This document shows, piece by piece, positions 38,649 through 47,332 of a DNA stretch of 64,000 nt (the first letter of the stretch is position 1; the number at the start of each line of letters is the position of its first letter). Origin of the DNA: Desertivibrio insolitus (GTDB lineage: Bacteria; Actinomycetota; Actinomycetes; Actinomycetales; Microbacteriaceae); assembly GCF_017355965.1 (NCBI RefSeq), contig NZ_JAFIQW010000004.1, positions 186,001 through 250,000 of the forward strand, written 5' to 3'. Below the pieces are notes generated by a model. It saw nothing but the letters and a program-made list of their open reading frames with translations, ran no database searches and had not been told where the DNA came from. Both the position numbers and the translations under genes were made by a program.

Positions 38649-39584
38649 ATGACCGACCAGCAGCAGCTGCCGCCCGCCGGCTACTACGCAACACCTGACG
38701 GTGCCATGCGGTGGTGGGACGGGACGCAGTGGACCGACTACTACGCGCCGACCGGCAGCCTGCCCACGACCGAGCCGGGAGCGGACGACGACGCGCCCGA
38801 CCAGCAGCGCACGGCTGTGCTGCCGACGCTCGAACGTGATCTCGACGACACCGTCGTCGTGTCGCGTGAAGACCGCACCCCGGCGAGGGATGAGTCGCCG
38901 CTCGCCGAGCCGGGTACGGCCGACGAGTCCGCGCCGACGGGGAGCACCGGCCCGCTCGGGCCCAACGACACCGGCGACCTCCGCATCTTCTCGTCGCTGA
39001 ACTCGACGACCGAGACGCCGACAGCTCCGCCTGTCGCCGAGTCGAGCTCGAGCCAGGACCCCGCTCCCGCCACCACGACGACGGCGACGGATGACGCGCA
39101 GACGAGCGGCAGCGTTCCGGTGACGCCGCCGCAGCAGCCGAGCGAGCCGCGCCAGGAGGCGCCGCAGCCGCCGCGCGAGCAGAAGCAGCCGCGCCCGCAG
39201 CGCGAGCCCAAGCCCCCGCGCCCTCCGCGTGAGCCCCGCGGCGAGCCGTCCCTGCACGTCCCGAGCTTCCCCGGCCTGCAGTTCGGCACGCCGCACTCTC
39301 GCTCGACCGTCGCGCGGGTGCTCCCGCTCGTCGGGCTCGGCATCGTGCTGCTCGCCTCGCTGCTCGCCATCATCGGCGCCTTCAGCGAGACCCGCGAACT
39401 CATCGCGACGTTCGCGGTGCTGACCTTCATCGGGATCATCGTCGCCGCCGTCGGGGTGTGGGCGTCGTGGAACGCCGAGCCCAGGAGCTGGCGCTACTTC
39501 TCGCTGATCGTGCTGGGGATCACGGTGTTCGCGCCGCTCCTGCTCGTGATGTTCCTGCTGGCGGTCCTCATCATCCTGAGCTGA
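38649..39584 (+). CDS. DUF2510 protein with long Pro-rich linker and membrane C-terminus
   Basis: A 311-residue protein. Residues about 8-32 are the DUF2510 motif (AGYYATPDGAMRWWDGTQWT), a small WW-like module typical of actinobacterial membrane proteins. A long acidic then Pro/Arg-rich disordered stretch follows (QEAPQPPREQKQPRPQREPK), then two or three membrane helices from about residue 220 (VLPLVGLGIVLLASLLAIIG, FAVLTFIGIIVAAVGVWASW, LIVLGITVFAPLLLVMFLL). A terminator hairpin follows at 39604. Function unknown; probably an envelope scaffold. Confidence 0.85.
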   Translation: MTDQQQLPPAGYYATPDGAMRWWDGTQWTDYYAPTGSLPTTEPGADDDAPDQQRTAVLPTLERDLDDTVVVSREDRTPARDESPLAEPGTADESAPTGSTGPLGPNDTGDLRIFSSLNSTTETPTAPPVAESSSSQDPAPATTTTATDDAQTSGSVPVTPPQQPSEPRQEAPQPPREQKQPRPQREPKPPRPPREPRGEPSLHVPSFPGLQFGTPHSRSTVARVLPLVGLGIVLLASLLAIIGAFSETRELIATFAVLTFIGIIVAAVGVWASWNAEPRSWRYFSLIVLGITVFAPLLLVMFLLAVLIILS

Positions 39585-39603
39585 GCCGATCGACGCAGTC
39601 GAG

Positions 39604-39636
39604 AGCACCGTCGGGCCTTCGCCCGGCGGTGCTTTC
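39604..39636 (+). terminator. intrinsic terminator after DUF2510 gene
   Basis: Arms AGCACCGTCGGGC (39604-39616) and GCCCGGCGGTGCT (39621-39633) pair over 13 bp with one G-U, around a stable CTTC loop, and are followed by TTCTCGTTT. It lies 20 nt after the DUF2510 stop codon. Confidence 0.8.
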
Positions 39637-39765
39637 TCGTTTCCGGGGCGCGCCCGGTCTTACTGAGAGAACCTTGTATGTCGGCTCCTCGAGTTCGGGA
39701 TGCCAGGGGCGGGGTCGTACCGTGAAAAGCAGCCCGTGCACCCGCGGGTTCCCGAAAGGAGCGCA

Positions 39766-40035
39766 ATGGCCGACGACTTCGACCCCTCGCTACTGAGTCC
39801 CGCCGAACTGCGGCTGCACATCGCGCAGACCCGCGAGGGCGTGGAGCGCTCCGTCGAGGAGCTGAAGGGCAGGCTCGACTTCCGCGCCCACTACTACCGG
39901 GCGCTCGCGACCTGGAAGCGCGACTACGGCACCAACCCCACCGCCTTCCTCGCGACCGCCGCCGGCATCGGGCTCATGGGCCTGTTCGTCGTCGGCGCCC
40001 TCGTATTCGACAGAGACGGCAACGACGATGAGTGA
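39766..40035 (+). CDS. DUF3618 membrane protein
   Basis: An 89-residue protein. The N-terminal helix (LSPAELRLHIAQTREGVERSVEELKGRL) is the DUF3618 signature, an amphipathic coiled-coil-like segment; a single membrane helix follows near the C-terminus (GIGLMGLFVVGALVF). ATG 39766 has AAAGGA upstream. It overlaps the start of the YihY gene by 8 nt, so the two are probably made together, a frequent pairing in actinobacteria. Function unknown. Confidence 0.85.
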   Translation: MADDFDPSLLSPAELRLHIAQTREGVERSVEELKGRLDFRAHYYRALATWKRDYGTNPTAFLATAAGIGLMGLFVVGALVFDRDGNDDE

Positions 40036-41188
40036 CACCCAGGAGACGGCAGCCAAAGGTTCGGCCGCGCCGAACCCGGACGACCCCCGCAAGCCCGACA
40101 GCATCACCGACATCAAGAAGCGCTCGTGGACCTACGTGCTCGGCAAGACGTTCCGTGAGTTCAGCAACGACCAGTGCACCGACCTGGCCGCCGCGCTGAC
40201 GTACTACACGGTGCTCTCGATCTTCCCCGCGCTGCTGGCCTTCGTCTCCGTGCTCGGGCTGTTCAGCGACCCGCAGCAGACCACGGAGTCGGTGCTCGGA
40301 TTCGTGCAGACGCTCATGGGTGGCGGCGGCGCGAACGAGAGCGAGTTCATGACGATCCTCCGCGGGATCATCGAGCAGACGACCAATGCGCCCGCCGCCG
40401 GCCTCGGCCTGGTCACGGGTATCCTCGGCGCCCTCTGGTCCGCCTCCGGCTTCGTCGGCGCGTTCTCCCGCGCCAGCAACCGCATCTACGAGGTGCAGGA
40501 GGGTCGCTCGCCGCTCGTGCTGCGCCCGACCCAGCTGCTCGTGACGACGATCGCGGTCGTGCTGCTCGTGGTCGCGGCGATCCTCGTGGTGCTCAGCGGT
40601 CCTGTCGCCGAGACCATCGGCAGCATCGTCGGGCTCGGGCCCCAGGTGGTGTTCCTGTGGGACATCCTGAAGTGGCCAGTGGTCGTCGTGATCGGCGTCG
40701 TCGTGATCGCGATCCTGTACTACTTCTCGCCCAACGTCCAGCAGCCGAAGTTCCGCTGGATCAGCGTCGGCGCCGGCTTCGCCCTGTTCATCTGGGCGCT
40801 CGCGAGCGTCGGCTTTTTCTTCTACGTCGCGAACTTCTCGAGCTACGCCTCGACGTACGGCTCGCTCGCCGGCGTCATCATCTTCCTGCTGTGGATCTGG
40901 ATCAGTAACAACGCCCTCCTCTTCGGGGCCGAGCTCGACGCCGAACTCGAGCGCGGCCGCCAGCTGCAGGCCGGCATCCCGGCGGAGGAGACCCTGCAGC
41001 TTCCGCCGCGGTCGACGGCCGTCATCGAGAAGAAGGCGGATGCCGAGGCGAAGGACGTGCTCAAGGGGCTGGAGATCCGGCTCGCGCACGACCACGCGAA
41101 CTCGCGGCCGCACTCGTGGCCCGAGAAGCGCCGCCGGGAGCGCATGGAGCGCAAGGCTCGGAAGCAGGCGGCGAAGAAGCAGAAATAG
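40028..41188 (+). CDS. YihY/BrkB-family membrane protein
   Basis: A 386-residue protein with about six membrane helices. Family features: the entry segment FSNDQCTDLAAALTYYTVLSIFPALLAF, then NRIYEVQEGRSPLVLRPTQL, ILYYFSPNVQQPKFRWISVG and the C-terminal IIFLLWIWISNNALLFGAELDAELER. YihY was once thought to be RNase BN; that activity belongs to another protein, and the real role is unsettled (a possible envelope transporter). The highly charged C-terminal tail (ending RKARKQAAKKQK) is cytoplasmic. Coupled to DUF3618. Confidence 0.92.
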   Translation: MSDTQETAAKGSAAPNPDDPRKPDSITDIKKRSWTYVLGKTFREFSNDQCTDLAAALTYYTVLSIFPALLAFVSVLGLFSDPQQTTESVLGFVQTLMGGGGANESEFMTILRGIIEQTTNAPAAGLGLVTGILGALWSASGFVGAFSRASNRIYEVQEGRSPLVLRPTQLLVTTIAVVLLVVAAILVVLSGPVAETIGSIVGLGPQVVFLWDILKWPVVVVIGVVVIAILYYFSPNVQQPKFRWISVGAGFALFIWALASVGFFFYVANFSSYASTYGSLAGVIIFLLWIWISNNALLFGAELDAELERGRQLQAGIPAEETLQLPPRSTAVIEKKADAEAKDVLKGLEIRLAHDHANSRPHSWPEKRRRERMERKARKQAAKKQK

Positions 41189-41239
41189 CGGGGGCGGCTG
41201 CCCGGTTGCATCCGTCGTCCCGATGGGAAGGATGACCCG

Positions 41240-42064
41240 ATGACCGCATCCACGACCGATCCGGTCACTCAGCACGAGCAGTTCCACCGTCGGCGCGAGC
41301 AGGCGGTCGTGCGCTCGCAGGGCAACCTCGCCCTCGTCAACACCCAGTGGATCGACCACGAGCAGACCGTGTGGGGCGTGCCGGGAGTGTGGGCGCCGCT
41401 GCCCAACGGGCAGTCCGGGCTGCTGCTGACCGCGGACACCGCGGACGGCATCCTCGTCGACGGGGCGCTCGTGGAGGGTCAGGTCATCGTGGCCGGCCGG
41501 GACGCCGTCAATCCCAGCGACATCCGGTTCAGCGACAACGTCACCGGCTTCGTGATCGCGAACGAGGAGGGCGGCTACGGCCTCCGCGTGTGGGACTCCG
41601 CGAGCGAGGACATCCAGCGCTTCGGCGGCATCGACGTCTTCCCGTACGACCCGCGCTGGGTGATCGAGGCCCGCTTCGAGGAGGTGCCGGGCGGACTCAC
41701 CGTCGGCTTCTCGCATCTGAAGGACGAGGGCCGCACCCGCGAGCGGGTTATCCCCGGCGAGATCCGCTTCACCCTCGACGGCGCCGACTACGCCCTCGTT
41801 GCGTTCAAGTCGGGCAAGGCGCTGCAGCTCGTGTTCGCGGACGCCACGAACGGCGACAGCACCTACTCGGTCGGACGCTTCCTCTTCGTCACGCCGCGCG
41901 ACGACGGCACGGTGACGCTGGACTTCAACCGCGCGGTGCTGCCGCCCTGCGCCTTCAGCTACCACTTCAACTGCCCGCTGCCGCCGAAGCAGAACCGCTT
42001 CGCGATCCCGATCGAGGCGGGCGAGAAGAACGTGCTCGCGAAGGACGGCTCTCTGCTGCACTGA
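41240..42064 (+). CDS. DUF1684 protein
   Basis: A 274-residue soluble protein. The C-terminal DUF1684 core is clear: VIPGEIRFTLDGADYALVAF, TYSVGRFLFVTPRDDGTVTLDFNRAVLPPCAFS (several short pieces of this are the family hallmarks) and PLPPKQNRFAIPIEAGEK. The FNRAVLPPC and NCPLPP segments are nearly invariant in the family. No enzymatic role is established. It lies between YihY and a DNA polymerase gene without evident operon structure; GAAGGA precedes the ATG. Confidence 0.85.
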   Translation: MTASTTDPVTQHEQFHRRREQAVVRSQGNLALVNTQWIDHEQTVWGVPGVWAPLPNGQSGLLLTADTADGILVDGALVEGQVIVAGRDAVNPSDIRFSDNVTGFVIANEEGGYGLRVWDSASEDIQRFGGIDVFPYDPRWVIEARFEEVPGGLTVGFSHLKDEGRTRERVIPGEIRFTLDGADYALVAFKSGKALQLVFADATNGDSTYSVGRFLFVTPRDDGTVTLDFNRAVLPPCAFSYHFNCPLPPKQNRFAIPIEAGEKNVLAKDGSLLH

Positions 42065-42125
42065 TCGGTGTCGCCGCCGACGGCGTGGGTCGGCCGGTGA
42101 CGGCGGCTCGGGGGAGGATGGCTGC

Positions 42126-43811
42126 GTGTTCGCCGTCCTCAGCCGCGCCGGTGATCCGGATGCCGCCGCGCTGACGGTGCTCGACGCGTCCGGCGCCCTG
42201 GTGCGCTCGGAGGAGCACCCCCGGCGTGCGCTTCCCGCCGTGGTGACCGCCCTCGAGGCGGACCGGCCGCGGTGGGTGTGGGACGACACCGCCCGGTGGT
42301 ACCCGCCGCTCCTCGCCGCGGGCGTGCGAGTCGAGCGCTGCGTCGACCTCCGGCTCTGCCACGCGATCCTCCGCAACTCGGTGTTCACCACGGAATCGTC
42401 GCTCGCGACCGCGCCGCGATCGACCTGGGACGCCCCGGGCGTCGGTGCGGCGGATCCCGGCGCCCTGTTCGACCTCGGCGGCGGCGATGCGGAGCCCGAC
42501 CGCGACGAGGTGCTCGCCGAGTTCGCCGCCCAGCAGGCGGCGGTCGACGGCTCGCCCGAGCCCGGGCGGATCGCGCTGCTGCTCGCCGCGGAATCCGTCG
42601 GCGCGCTCCTCGCGGCCGAGATGACCCACGCGGGCCTGCCCTGGCGCGCGGACGTGCACGACCGCCTCCTCTCCGACCTGCTCGGCCCGCGGCCGGCACC
42701 CGGGCTCCGCCCGGCGCGGCTCGAGTCGACGCTCGACGAGGTGCGGCGCGCGCTCGACGACGACACCGTCAACCCGGACTCGCCCGCGGCTCTGCTCGCG
42801 GCACTCCGCCGCGCGGGCATCGAGGCCCGCTCGACCCGGTCGTGGGAACTCGAGCGCGTCGAGCATCCGGCGATCGAGCCGCTGCTGCGGTACAAGAAGC
42901 TCGCACGCCTGCTCGCTGCGAACGGATGGCACTGGCTCGACACCTGGGTGAGCGGTGGCCGCTTCCGCCCGGTCTTCGTGCCCGGCGGCGTCGTCACCGG
43001 CCGCTGGGCCTCGAACGGCGGGGGAGCGCTGCAACTGCCGCAGCACGTGCGCGGCGCCGTGCTCGCCGACGAGGGGTGGACGTTCGTCGTCGCGGACGCC
43101 GCCCAGCTCGAGCCCCGGGTGCTCGCCGCCATGGCGGGCGACACCGCCATGGCCAAGGCGGGCCAGGGCACCGACCTCTACGAGGGCATGGTGCGCTCGG
43201 GCGCCGTCGAACGGCGCGAGCAGGCGAAGTACGGCATGCTCGGCGCGATGTACGGCGGCACGAGCGGCGAGAGCGGCCGGATGCTGCCGAGGCTCGCCCG
43301 CGCCTACCCGCGAGCGATCGGGCTCGTCGAGGAGGCGGCGCGGGCCGGCGAGCGAGGGGAGCGCGTCTCGACTCGGCTCGGCCGCTCGTCTCCGAAACCC
43401 GGCAGCGAATGGCAACGGGTGCAGGCGAGCGCGTACGGCGACGAGGCGTCCGAGCTCGACGAGCGTCGCGCGCGGGGCGACTCCCGAGCCTGGGGCAGGT
43501 TCACCCGCAACTTCGTCGTGCAGGGCACCGCCGCGGAATGGGCGCTGTGCTGGCTCGGCTCCCTGCGGCGGCGGCTCTGGCAGCTCGGCGCAGGGCAGCC
43601 CGGCGACGGGCAGCTCACCGACCGGCCGCACCTCGTCTTCTTCCTCCACGACGAGGTCATCGTGCACACGCCCGAGCATCTGGCCGCCGAGGTTGCCCAG
43701 GCGGTGCAGGCGGCCGCCGACGAGGCGGGTCGCCTGCTCTTCGGCTCGTTTCCCATCGAGTTCCGGCTGTCCGTCGCGACGGTGCGGAGCTACGCCGACG
43801 CGAAGGACTGA
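42126..43811 (+). CDS. family-A DNA polymerase-like protein without 5'-nuclease domain
   Basis: A 561-residue relative of DNA polymerase I, of the type usually annotated in actinobacteria as bifunctional 3'-5' exonuclease/DNA polymerase. Polymerase motif A is VVADAAQLEPRVLAAMAGD, motif B REQAKYGMLGAMYGG (R, K and YG at canonical spacing, but the residue matching Phe762 of E. coli is Leu), and motif C FFLHDEVIVH. The first ~250 residues occupy the exonuclease position, but no DxE-type catalytic motif is visible. GTG start behind GGGGAGG. It may act in repair. It overlaps the convergent glycosyltransferase gene by 22 nt. Confidence 0.88.
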   Translation: MFAVLSRAGDPDAAALTVLDASGALVRSEEHPRRALPAVVTALEADRPRWVWDDTARWYPPLLAAGVRVERCVDLRLCHAILRNSVFTTESSLATAPRSTWDAPGVGAADPGALFDLGGGDAEPDRDEVLAEFAAQQAAVDGSPEPGRIALLLAAESVGALLAAEMTHAGLPWRADVHDRLLSDLLGPRPAPGLRPARLESTLDEVRRALDDDTVNPDSPAALLAALRRAGIEARSTRSWELERVEHPAIEPLLRYKKLARLLAANGWHWLDTWVSGGRFRPVFVPGGVVTGRWASNGGGALQLPQHVRGAVLADEGWTFVVADAAQLEPRVLAAMAGDTAMAKAGQGTDLYEGMVRSGAVERREQAKYGMLGAMYGGTSGESGRMLPRLARAYPRAIGLVEEAARAGERGERVSTRLGRSSPKPGSEWQRVQASAYGDEASELDERRARGDSRAWGRFTRNFVVQGTAAEWALCWLGSLRRRLWQLGAGQPGDGQLTDRPHLVFFLHDEVIVHTPEHLAAEVAQAVQAAADEAGRLLFGSFPIEFRLSVATVRSYADAKD

Positions 43812-44962
43812 TACAACCCCGTCACGCGCTCGACGTAGCGCCGCGGCGAGAAGGCGTCGGCGCTGGCCCGCGCCGCGGCCGCCAGGCGCTCGAGCTCGGC
43901 GGCATCCGTCGCGAGGTGCAGCAGCGACTCCGTCAGCTCCTCGACCGACGGCCCGCTGAGGTAGCCCGCCGCCGTGAGTCCCTCGGTGAGCCGCGCGTCG
44001 CAGTAAAGCACTCCGCGCCCGCGCCCGATCGACTCCGCCACCGTCATCGGCTGGTTGTCGAAGCCGACGCTCGAGAGCACGAACGCGCTCGCCTCGTCGA
44101 GCAGCGTGGCGACGTGGTCGCGCTCGACAGGCCCGAGCACCTCGAGCTCCGGGCGTCCGTCGCACAGCTCCCGCAGCTCGCCGAGCAGCGAGCCGCCACC
44201 GGCGAAGGACAGGGTGAATGCCCCGGGGGAGCGCTCGAGCGCGGCGACGGCGGCGCGGGCCACCTCCAGCGGGCGCTTCTCGGGCTCGCACCGCGCGACC
44301 CAGAGGAAGCGTGGGCACGCGGGCAGGGGAGCGGGCACGGCCACGACGGAGGGCGACGGGTTCGGCACCACCTCGACGGACGCCTCGACTCCCGCTGCGC
44401 GGAGGTCGGAGGCCTGGTGCGCAGACGGCGAGAGCACGAGGTCCGCCCGTCGCGCCATCCCGAGCGTGAGGTTCCGCAGCACCGACTCCATCGGCTTGGG
44501 CGACAGGGATTCCGTCGGCAGCGGATGCCCCGTCAGCGCCCGCAGCAGGGGAGCGGATGCCGCCGCGAGCGGGCCCTGCGCCGGGGCATCCGTCGCCCAG
44601 TAGAACGTGTGCACGGTGTGCACGACCGGAATGCCGAGCTCGCGGGCGACGTCGGTCGCCGCGTGCGCGAGCCCGAACTCGGTCTGCACGTGCACGACGT
44701 CCACCTGCGCGAGGGCGAAGCGCAACCGCCGCCGCAGCTTCGCGGTGTTGGGCACGACGGGGAGGTCGAGCCCGGGGAGAGCGCCGAGCGCGGTGAGCCG
44801 GATGTCCGGGCGCGGGCTGCCCGGGGTGGGGTCGCGGCGTTCGGGGGCGAGGAGCAGCACCTCGTGCCCCGCCTCGCGCAACGCATCCCGCTGGGCGTCG
44901 ATCGACGTCTGCGCTCCGCCGACGTAGTCGAGGAAGTAGTCGCAGACGATGGCGATGCGCAC
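43790..44962 (-). CDS. GT4-family glycosyltransferase
   Basis: A 390-residue GT-B enzyme: IAIVCDYFLDYVGGAQTSID near the N-terminus (acceptor half, G-G-A loop), VDVVHVQTEFGLAHAA and PVVHTVHTFYWATDAP, then in the donor half RFLWVARCEPEKRPLEVA, LSFAGGGSLLGELREL and SSVGFDNQPMTVAESIGRGRG. The last corresponds to the EX7E loop, but Gly-Phe replaces the first Glu context. It resembles actinobacterial mannosyltransferases that act on phosphatidylinositol or lipoglycans; the acceptor is not predictable. It stands alone on the minus strand. Confidence 0.88.
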   Translation of the reverse strand: MRIAIVCDYFLDYVGGAQTSIDAQRDALREAGHEVLLLAPERRDPTPGSPRPDIRLTALGALPGLDLPVVPNTAKLRRRLRFALAQVDVVHVQTEFGLAHAATDVARELGIPVVHTVHTFYWATDAPAQGPLAAASAPLLRALTGHPLPTESLSPKPMESVLRNLTLGMARRADLVLSPSAHQASDLRAAGVEASVEVVPNPSPSVVAVPAPLPACPRFLWVARCEPEKRPLEVARAAVAALERSPGAFTLSFAGGGSLLGELRELCDGRPELEVLGPVERDHVATLLDEASAFVLSSVGFDNQPMTVAESIGRGRGVLYCDARLTEGLTAAGYLSGPSVEELTESLLHLATDAAELERLAAAARASADAFSPRRYVERVTGLYQSFASA

Positions 44963-45096
44963 CCGGCGAGCCTACTGAATCACAGGCTTGTAATCCGCGG
45001 GGGACATCTGGAATGATGCGGGTACAACCGCAAATACGGGAACTCGTGTTTCGCCCAGGTCGATGGGGAAGTCGCACCTGACGAGATGGAGGAACC

Positions 45097-45600
45097 GTGG
45101 CTGCTGCATATGCGCGAGGAGTGCTGTTCGTGCACTCCTCTCCCCGCGCGCTCTGCCCCCACCTGGAGTGGGCAGCAGGTCGCGCTCTTGGTCGTGCCGT
45201 GAACTTCCGCTGGATGCCGCAGCCGATCCTTCCCGGTGCCATGCGCACCGAGTTCTACTGGGAGGGCGAGCAGGGCACCGGCGCCGAGATCGCGAGCGCG
45301 CTGCGTGGGTGGGAGCACCTGCGCTACGAGGTGACCGAGGACCCGTCGCCCGGCGCCGACGGCGGCCGCTGGCTGCACACGCCCGACCTCGGAATCTTCT
45401 TCGCGCAGACCGACTCCGCCGGCAACGTCGTGATCCCCGAGGACCGCGTGCGCTACGCGATGGAGGTCGCCGGGTCGAACACCCTCGAGCTGCACCGCGA
45501 ACTGCGCCTCGCTCTCGGGCAGGCGTGGGACGACGAGCTCGAGCCATTCCGCCACGCCAGCGACGACAACCCGGTGGTCTGGCTGCACAAGGTCGGTTGA
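45097..45600 (+). CDS. DUF3145 protein
   Basis: A 167-residue soluble protein of an actinobacteria-specific family: GVLFVHSSPRALCPHLEWA, LGRAVNFRWMPQPILPG, RTEFYWEGEQGTGAEIASAL and HTPDLGIFFAQTDSAGNVVI are typical segments. Function unknown; it is widely conserved and often near fatty-acid or central-metabolism genes. GTG start with GGAGGA 3-8 nt upstream. A strong bidirectional terminator separates it from the convergent fab operon. Confidence 0.9.
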   Translation: MAAAYARGVLFVHSSPRALCPHLEWAAGRALGRAVNFRWMPQPILPGAMRTEFYWEGEQGTGAEIASALRGWEHLRYEVTEDPSPGADGGRWLHTPDLGIFFAQTDSAGNVVIPEDRVRYAMEVAGSNTLELHRELRLALGQAWDDELEPFRHASDDNPVVWLHKVG

Positions 45601-45623
45601 TCCCAGCGCCGGCCGCGAAGACG

Positions 45624-45674
45624 AACGAAGCGGCGCACCCAGGGACGGGGATGTCCTGGGTGCGCCGCTTCGTT
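45624..45674. terminator. bidirectional terminator between DUF3145 and fab operon
   Basis: A perfect 20-bp inverted repeat: left arm 45624-45643 (begins AACGAAGCGG) and right arm 45655-45674 (ends CCGCTTCGTT), with an 11-nt loop. AA at the left edge and TT at the right edge give short U-ends in both directions. It lies between the ends of two convergent genes, 23 and 25 nt from their stops. Confidence 0.85.
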
Positions 45675-45699
45675 TATTCGCGGTCCGAACCGTGCAGGC

Positions 45700-46938
45700 C
45701 TAGACCGTGCGGAACGCGACGACGGCGTTGTGGCCGCCGAAGCCGAACGAGTTGCTGATCGCCAGCAGATCGCCGGCGGGCAGCTCGCGCGGGGAGGTGA
45801 CCACGTCGAGGGCGACCTCGGGGTCCTTGTCGTCGAGGTTGATCGTCGGGGGAGCGGTGCGCTCCGCCAGCGCCTTGACCGTGAGGATCGCCTCGAGGGC
45901 ACCCGTGCCGCCGAGCAGGTGGCCGTGCGCACCCTTCGTCGCCGAGACGGGGATCTGCCCGACACGGTCGCCGAAGATGCGCTCGAGCGCGTGGAACTCC
46001 GCGACGTCGCCGACCGGCGTGCTGGTGGCGTGGGCGTTGATGTGCGCGACATCCGCCGGGCTCGCCCCCGCCTGCTCCAGCGCGGCCTTCATCGCACGCG
46101 CGGCGCCCGAGCCCTCGGGGTCCGGAGCGGTGATGTGGTACGAGTCGCTCGTGACGGCGCCGCCGGCGAGCTCCGCGTAGATGCGGGCGCCGCGGGCCTT
46201 CGCGTGCTCCTCGGTCTCGAGCACGAGCACGCCCGCGCCCTCGCCGAGCACGAAGCCGTCGCGGGCCGTGTCGTAGGGGCGCGACGCGCGCGTCGGGTCG
46301 TCGTTGCGGCGGGAGAGGGCCTGCATCGAGGCGAACGCCGCGATCGGCATCGGGTGGATGGCCGCCTCGGTGCCGCCGGCGAGCACGACGTCGGCGAGTC
46401 CGGCCTGCAGGTGCTCGTAGGCGTTGGTGATCGATTCGGTGCCGGAGGCGCAGGCCGAGACGACGGTGCGCGCGTAGGCACGGGAGGGGATGTGCATGCT
46501 GATCGCCGCGGCGGGCGCGTTCGGCATGAGCATCGGAACGGTCATGGGGAGCACACGGCGAGGGCCGCGCTCGCGCAGCGTGTCCCAGCCGTCGAGCAGG
46601 GTCCACACGCCGCCGATGCCGGTGGCGAAGTCGACGCCGACGCGGAGCGGGTCGATGTCCTCCGACAGCCCGGCATCCGCCCAGGCCTCGCGCGCTGCGA
46701 TGAGGGCGAACTGGCTGCCCGGGTCGAGGCGCTTGACCTCGTGGCGCTCGAGAGCGTCCACGGCGGGCACCTTGACCTGTGCGGCGAACGTGACGGGGAT
46801 CTCGTACTTCGAGACCCACTCCTGTTCGAGGGGGCGCACTCCGGACTCCCCGGCGAGCAGGGCGGTCCAGGTGTCACCGACGTTCCCGCCGAGCGGGTTC
46901 GTCGTGCCCATACCGGTGACGACGATCTTCTTGGTCAT
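45700..46938 (-). CDS. fabF: 3-oxoacyl-ACP synthase II (KAS II)
   Basis: Elongating condensing enzyme of type II fatty-acid synthesis; 412 residues. Active-site Cys in VVSACASGTES, catalytic His in INAHATSTPVGD, second His with its Lys in SATKGAHGHLLGGTGA, and the C-terminal SNSFGFGGHNAVV. ATG 46938 follows GGAG by about 9 nt. It is the last gene of fabD-fabH-acpP-fabF, 59 nt after acpP. Confidence 0.96.
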   Translation of the reverse strand: MTKKIVVTGMGTTNPLGGNVGDTWTALLAGESGVRPLEQEWVSKYEIPVTFAAQVKVPAVDALERHEVKRLDPGSQFALIAAREAWADAGLSEDIDPLRVGVDFATGIGGVWTLLDGWDTLRERGPRRVLPMTVPMLMPNAPAAAISMHIPSRAYARTVVSACASGTESITNAYEHLQAGLADVVLAGGTEAAIHPMPIAAFASMQALSRRNDDPTRASRPYDTARDGFVLGEGAGVLVLETEEHAKARGARIYAELAGGAVTSDSYHITAPDPEGSGAARAMKAALEQAGASPADVAHINAHATSTPVGDVAEFHALERIFGDRVGQIPVSATKGAHGHLLGGTGALEAILTVKALAERTAPPTINLDDKDPEVALDVVTSPRELPAGDLLAISNSFGFGGHNAVVAFRTV

Positions 46939-46997
46939 ACGACTACTCCGAGAGGGACGAGCGACCCGGGCGCCCCGTGTGGACGCCCGGGTGCGCA

Positions 46998-47249
46998 CTA
47001 CTGCTGCGAGGCGTTGGTGATGAAGGAGACGGCGTCACCGACGGTCTTGAGGTTCTTGACCTCTTCGTCGGGGATCTTCACGTCGAACTTCTCCTCCGCG
47101 TTGACGACGATCGTCATCATCGAGATGGAGTCGATGTCCAGGTCGTCCGTGAACGACTTGTCCATCTCGACGGTGTCGGTGGCGATGCCGGTCTCGTCGT
47201 TGATCAGCTCGGCCAGGCCGGCCAGCACTTCCTCGTTGGACAGAGCCAT
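46998..47249 (-). CDS. acpP: acyl carrier protein
   Basis: An 83-residue acidic carrier that holds the growing acyl chain on phosphopantetheine. The attachment Ser is in DDLDIDSISMM; the usual DSL motif is DSI here. Other family features are EVLAGLAELINDETG at the N-terminus and FDVKIPDEEVKNLKTVGDAV. It sits between fabH and fabF, the standard actinobacterial order. GGAGAA precedes the ATG. Confidence 0.96.
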   Translation of the reverse strand: MALSNEEVLAGLAELINDETGIATDTVEMDKSFTDDLDIDSISMMTIVVNAEEKFDVKIPDEEVKNLKTVGDAVSFITNASQQ

Positions 47250-47332
47250 GTTTTCTCCTTGGGGGTGTCGTTGTGACCGCTAATCAGCCTAGGGGCGGAT
47301 GTCGCGGGCACCGTTCGGTGCGCGGGTGCGCG

